From Citreimonas sp042096055 (GTDB taxonomy: Bacteria > Pseudomonadota > Alphaproteobacteria > Rhodobacterales > Rhodobacteraceae), in contig NZ_JBELMH010000116.1 of NCBI RefSeq assembly GCF_042096055.1, positions 1 to 7,145 on the forward strand: a stretch of 7,145 nucleotides of DNA, given 5' to 3'. Below, piece after piece: positions 5,513 through 7,145 of the stretch. The position numbers were made by a program, and so were the translations under genes. Numbering within the stretch: position 1 is the stretch's first letter; each line of letters starts with the position of its first letter. The notes beneath the pieces were generated by a model, which saw nothing but the letters and a program-made list of their open reading frames with translations, did not search any database and had not been told where the DNA came from.

Positions 5513-6082
5513 ATGAAACGCATCTTTGCAACCACCGCCCTGAGCGCAATGCTGGCAACCGGCGCATTCGCGCAGACCGAAGCGCAGATGACCGAAGTTC
5601 AGCGCTTCCTGCCCGACACCAACGTGGCGCTGCTCCCCGAGGAAACGATCCAGGAGCTGGTGACCATCGCATACGGCGGCGGCTCCTTCGGTGACCGTCA
5701 GACGCGCATGCGCTCGATCGTCGAAGGCGAAGGCGTCGTGACCGCGACCTTCACCGAGGCGCAGCTGGTGCAGATCAGCACCGTCGCTCCGGACGTCGAC
5801 GTCGCCACGATGACCGACGCGCAGATCCTGCAGGCGATCTCGTTCGTCAACTCGGAAGACAACCAGGCCGACGCGGCGCAGAAGATCCGCGCGCTGGTCG
5901 AATCGGACGACGATGCGATGCTGATGCTGACGGACGCCGAGATCCGCGACATCCGCCTGATCGCGCCCGAGCTGGATCTGACGACCATCACGGAAGACCA
6001 GGCCATCGAGCTGCGCGCCGCACTGGCGACCGGCGACCGTGATCAGGTCATGACCGTGGTCGAGAGCATCGAGACCATGTAA
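5513..6082 (+). CDS. Secreted acidic protein of three tandem 59-residue repeats, unknown function
   Basis: The 189-residue product starts at the ATG at 5513, with an AAGGAAAGG ribosome binding site about 9 bases upstream. The frame is open for 87 further codons upstream, but these are low-complexity and lack a start context. Residues 1-20 are a signal peptide (MKR, a hydrophobic core, then AFA before Gln21), so the protein is probably periplasmic or secreted. The mature part holds three repeats beginning at Thr22, Thr81 and Thr140, with an exact 59-residue spacing and a conserved Pro at 34, 93 and 152. The pattern is T-[ED]-A-[QE]-hydrophobic, then [AL]-P-[DE]-x-[DN]-[VL], then a second and third predicted helix. 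It is rich in Asp/Glu, has one Lys in the mature part and no Cys. I recognise no catalytic motif or named family. It converges on tRNA-Trp and ends in its own terminator. The single-repeat protein at 6686-6916 is its paralogue. Confidence 0.9.
   Translation: MKRIFATTALSAMLATGAFAQTEAQMTEVQRFLPDTNVALLPEETIQELVTIAYGGGSFGDRQTRMRSIVEGEGVVTATFTEAQLVQISTVAPDVDVATMTDAQILQAISFVNSEDNQADAAQKIRALVESDDDAMLMLTDAEIRDIRLIAPELDLTTITEDQAIELRAALATGDRDQVMTVVESIETM
5576..6079 (+). repeat. Three tandem protein-level repeats, 177-bp period
   Basis: The units are 5576-5752, 5753-5929 and 5930-6079, the last about nine codons shorter. Periodicity is visible in the protein (TEAQ, TEAQ, TDAE; LP, AP, AP; the LPEE, MTDA and ITED helix starts) but the DNA has diverged, so the duplication is old. 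Within units 2 and 3 the first and second helices resemble each other (TEAQLVQIS versus TDAQILQAIS), hinting at a smaller ancestral helix unit. Confidence 0.8.
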
Positions 6083-6105
6083 TCGCCCCACGGCGATGAC
6101 AGACC

Positions 6106-6135
6106 AAAGGCCGTCCCTCCGGGGCGGCCTTTTTT
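6106..6135 (+). terminator. Rho-independent terminator of the triple-repeat gene
   Basis: AAAGGCCG (6106-6113) pairs with CGGCCTTT (6125-6132). A G-U wobble and three G-C pairs extend the stem toward the loop, and six T residues span 6130-6135. The wobble and T-run favour the plus strand. It starts 23 bases after the stop codon and about 85 bases short of the tRNA-Trp 3' end. Confidence 0.85.
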
Positions 6136-6219
6136 CGTGCGCACGAGACGCCACGCCCCGGGCCGCTGCGCACGCGGACGTCGCAGGCGCTGCCTCGACG
6201 TATCCATCATTTCAGGAAA

Positions 6220-6295
6220 TGGCAGGGGCAGCAGGGCTCGAACCCGCGACCTACGGTTTTGGAGACCGTCGCTCTACCAACTGAGCTATACCCCT
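6220..6295 (-). tRNA. tRNA-Trp (anticodon CCA)
   Basis: The 76-base minus-strand sequence folds into a full cloverleaf. The acceptor stem is AGGGGTA/TGCCCCT with discriminator G and an encoded CCA end at 6222-6220. The D arm is GCTC-AGTTGGTA-GAGC. The anticodon stem is ACGGT/ACCGT around loop CTCCAAA, with anticodon CCA complementary to 6260-6262. The variable loop has 5 bases. The T arm is GCGGG-TTCGAGC-CCTGC. It reads UGG codons and sits in the conserved tuf - tRNA-Trp - secE order, though separated from both neighbours by plus-strand genes. Confidence 0.98.
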
Positions 6296-6306
6296 GCGGT
6301 GAGGGC

Positions 6307-6335
6307 GAGGTACGTCAACGCCGGGCGGAAATCAA
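6307..6335 (-). promoter_or_regulatory. Weak candidate promoter for tRNA-Trp
   Basis: On the minus strand TTGATT (6335-6330) is followed after 17 bases by TACCTC (6312-6307). The start would fall near 6300, a few bases before the mature tRNA 5' end at 6295. Position and the -35 match are good, but the -10 match is poor. A small inverted repeat (CAGTT/AACTG, 6339-6352) lies just upstream. Confidence 0.28.
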
Positions 6336-6615
6336 GGCCAGTTCGATAACTGAATTCACGGATTCTTCCGTCGTCCCTTTCTGCCTTGATGAGTACGATC
6401 CCACTCCGTTCTGCCCCGCGCCCGATGCAAACCGGCCTTGCGTCTGCGCGAAGGCTCAGGCGCCCGATCGCCCGGCGGCCCCGCCCGTTTCTTCAGGAAA
6501 TGTGCGTTTTTGCGGTACCCGTATTTTTCCGCATGAAGTCAAGCACAAGAGGCCGTTACCGCGGCGAGATCAGCTTGTTATTTTCCTTCTCCAACCCTGT
6601 GCCCCACCTGTTTCG

Positions 6616-6639
6616 TGTCGAGGCGCACAGACCTCGACA
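6616..6639 (+). promoter_or_regulatory. Perfect 8-bp inverted repeat upstream of the single-repeat gene
   Basis: TGTCGAGG (6616-6623) and CCTCGACA (6632-6639) are perfect reverse complements around an 8-base spacer. They lie 46 bases before the ATG at 6686. The element could be a protein operator or a 5'-UTR hairpin. No such repeat is seen before the triple-repeat paralogue. Confidence 0.45.
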
Positions 6640-6685
6640 GCATCACACCGGGCCATGTGCCCAACCAAGAACAAGGAGAACCGAC

Positions 6686-6916
6686 ATGAAACGCACCATC
6701 GCAACCGCCCTGATCGCCGTCGCCACGCTGGGTACCGCAACCGGCGCCATCGCTGCCCCGAGCCAGGCGCAGCTGAACGACATCGCACGCTACGCGCCGA
6801 AGGCCGACCTCACCGAGCTGTCGACCCGCGAGGTCAACGTGCTGCTGAGCGCCATCCACAGCGGCGACTCGGAGAACCAGAAGCGCCTGTTCGTGCAGTC
6901 CTACATCAACGGCTGA
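6686..6916 (+). CDS. Small secreted single-repeat protein, paralogue of the triple-repeat protein
   Basis: The 76-residue product starts at the ATG at 6686, with an AAGGAG ribosome binding site 7 bases upstream. An in-frame extension to 6386 is non-coding in character. Residues 1-23 are a signal peptide (MKR, a hydrophobic Ala-rich core, then AIA before Ala24), leaving a mature protein of about 53 residues. The mature part is one copy of the repeat found three times in the protein at 5513-6082. Ser26-QAQ aligns with TEAQ, Pro38 with the conserved Pro at the same 12-residue offset, and ADLTELSTREV with VDVATMTDAQI. The first codons also match at DNA level: 26 of 30 aligned bases with one codon gap. 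I recognise no named family and no catalytic motif; there is no Cys. It ends in its own terminator and converges on tuf. Confidence 0.87.
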   Translation: MKRTIATALIAVATLGTATGAIAAPSQAQLNDIARYAPKADLTELSTREVNVLLSAIHSGDSENQKRLFVQSYING

Positions 6917-6956
6917 CCGGATGCGCCTGGGCGGCTCCGGTGCCGCCCGACGCCGC

Positions 6957-6985
6957 AAAGGCCGCTCCTTCGGGAGCGGCCTTTT
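6957..6985 (+). terminator. Rho-independent terminator of the single-repeat gene
   Basis: AAAGGCCGCTCC (6957-6968) and GGAGCGGCCTTT (6973-6984) pair perfectly over 12 bp around a TTCG tetraloop, with T residues through 6985. The stem base matches that of the terminator at 6106-6135 (AAAGGCCG/CGGCCTTT). It begins 41 bases after the stop codon. Confidence 0.88.
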
Positions 6986-7042
6986 ACGTGTCCGCGTCGC
7001 GCACGTCGTGCGCTGCCCCTCGCAACGGATCATCCCGGCACG

Positions 7043-7070
7043 AAAAAGGGCGCCCCGCGGGGCGCCCTTT
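7043..7070 (-). terminator. Rho-independent terminator of tuf
   Basis: 7045-7070 is a perfect 26-base palindrome (AAAGGGCGCCCCG and its complement). On the minus strand it ends in a run of five T residues (7047-7043). It begins 24 bases past the tuf stop. On the plus strand only three T residues follow, so minus-strand termination is favoured, with possible bidirectional use. Confidence 0.85.
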
Positions 7071-7093
7071 CGCATCTCTCGTCAGGCTTCGCC

Positions 7094-7145
7094 TTACTCG
7101 ACGATCTTCGAGACGACGCCCGAGCCGACGGTGCGGCCGCCTTCG
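7094..7145 (-). CDS. tuf: Elongation factor Tu, C-terminal fragment (runs off the right edge)
   Basis: The minus strand reads EGGRTVGSGVVSKIVE and then TAA (7096-7094), which is the conserved end of bacterial EF-Tu. EF-Tu delivers aminoacyl-tRNA to the ribosome as a GTP complex. Only 16 codons are inside the window. A following palindromic terminator and tRNA-Trp/secE further along support the call. Many alphaproteobacteria have two tuf copies, and this would be the one next to secE. Confidence 0.95.
   Translation of the reverse strand, partial: EGGRTVGSGVVSKIVE

Larger units (their letters stand above)
6296..6685. promoter_or_regulatory. Divergent gene-free region between tRNA-Trp and the single-repeat gene
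   Basis: These 390 bases contain no convincing gene. The plus-strand frame open from 6386 lacks coding character until the ATG at 6686. The part 6480-6600 is more AT-rich than its surroundings and probably holds the promoter of the plus-strand gene, but no clear -35/-10 pair stands out. The right part carries the inverted repeat at 6616-6639 in the presumed 5' untranslated region. Confidence 0.4.

Noticed and set aside
5227..5535. Minus-strand open frame of 102 codons between the triple-repeat gene and secE
   Set aside because: It has no ribosome binding site, no domain and an arginine-rich composition typical of non-coding GC-rich frames; it overlaps the start of the plus-strand gene.
6290..6318. 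TTGACG box on the minus strand (6318-6313) as the tRNA-Trp -35
   Set aside because: The matching -10 would fall inside the tRNA itself.
6211..6502. Direct repeat TTCAGGAAATG at 6211-6221 (touching the tRNA-Trp 3' end) and 6492-6502, considered as attachment-site remnants
   Set aside because: It is 11 bases long, only two of them inside the tRNA, and such repeats are expected by chance in a window this size. No integrase gene is present.
1..7145. CRISPR array, insertion sequence or phage/defence genes
   Set aside because: No regularly spaced identical repeats, transposase motifs, terminal inverted repeats or defence-type domains are seen.

Overview
The window comes from a GC-rich alphaproteobacterium, most likely of the Rhodobacterales/Roseobacter group. 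This rests on the base composition, the tuf - tRNA-Trp - secE - nusG - rplK - rplA - rplJ order, an extended form of ribosomal protein L11, and the sequence of the first L10 residues. No database search was possible, so the taxon is an inference.

The backbone is the translation/transcription core cluster on the minus strand, read from right to left. It contains the last 16 codons of tuf (7094-7145) with its terminator, tRNA-Trp (6220-6295), secE (4972-5169), nusG (4243-4776), rplK (3670-4122) and rplA (2961-3665) with a strong terminator. A DEAD-box RNA helicase gene (455-2740) follows, then about 410 bases of structured leader, and finally the first 14 codons of rplJ (1-43), which runs off the left edge. 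Two features of this backbone stand out. The helicase gene lies between rplA and rplJ, which are usually adjacent. A terminator- or attenuator-like hairpin separates secE from nusG.

Two small plus-strand genes interrupt the backbone on either side of tRNA-Trp. The gene at 5513-6082 encodes a secreted protein of 189 residues built from three tandem repeats with an exact 59-residue period. The gene at 6686-6916 encodes a secreted protein of 76 residues whose mature part is one copy of the same repeat. The two share signal-peptide-coding DNA and similar terminators, so they look like paralogues made by duplication plus internal repeat expansion. I do not recognise the family. This pair is the best candidate for something undescribed here.

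The intergenic regions hold much RNA structure. The rplJ leader carries at least five hairpins, two of which gain full pairing only through G-U wobbles on the minus-strand RNA, which fits autogenous control by L10/L12. The rplK leader has a compact hairpin beside its ribosome binding site, a possible L1 control site. Long plus-strand open frames lie antisense to the helicase and ribosomal genes; I judge them to be GC-rich shadows.
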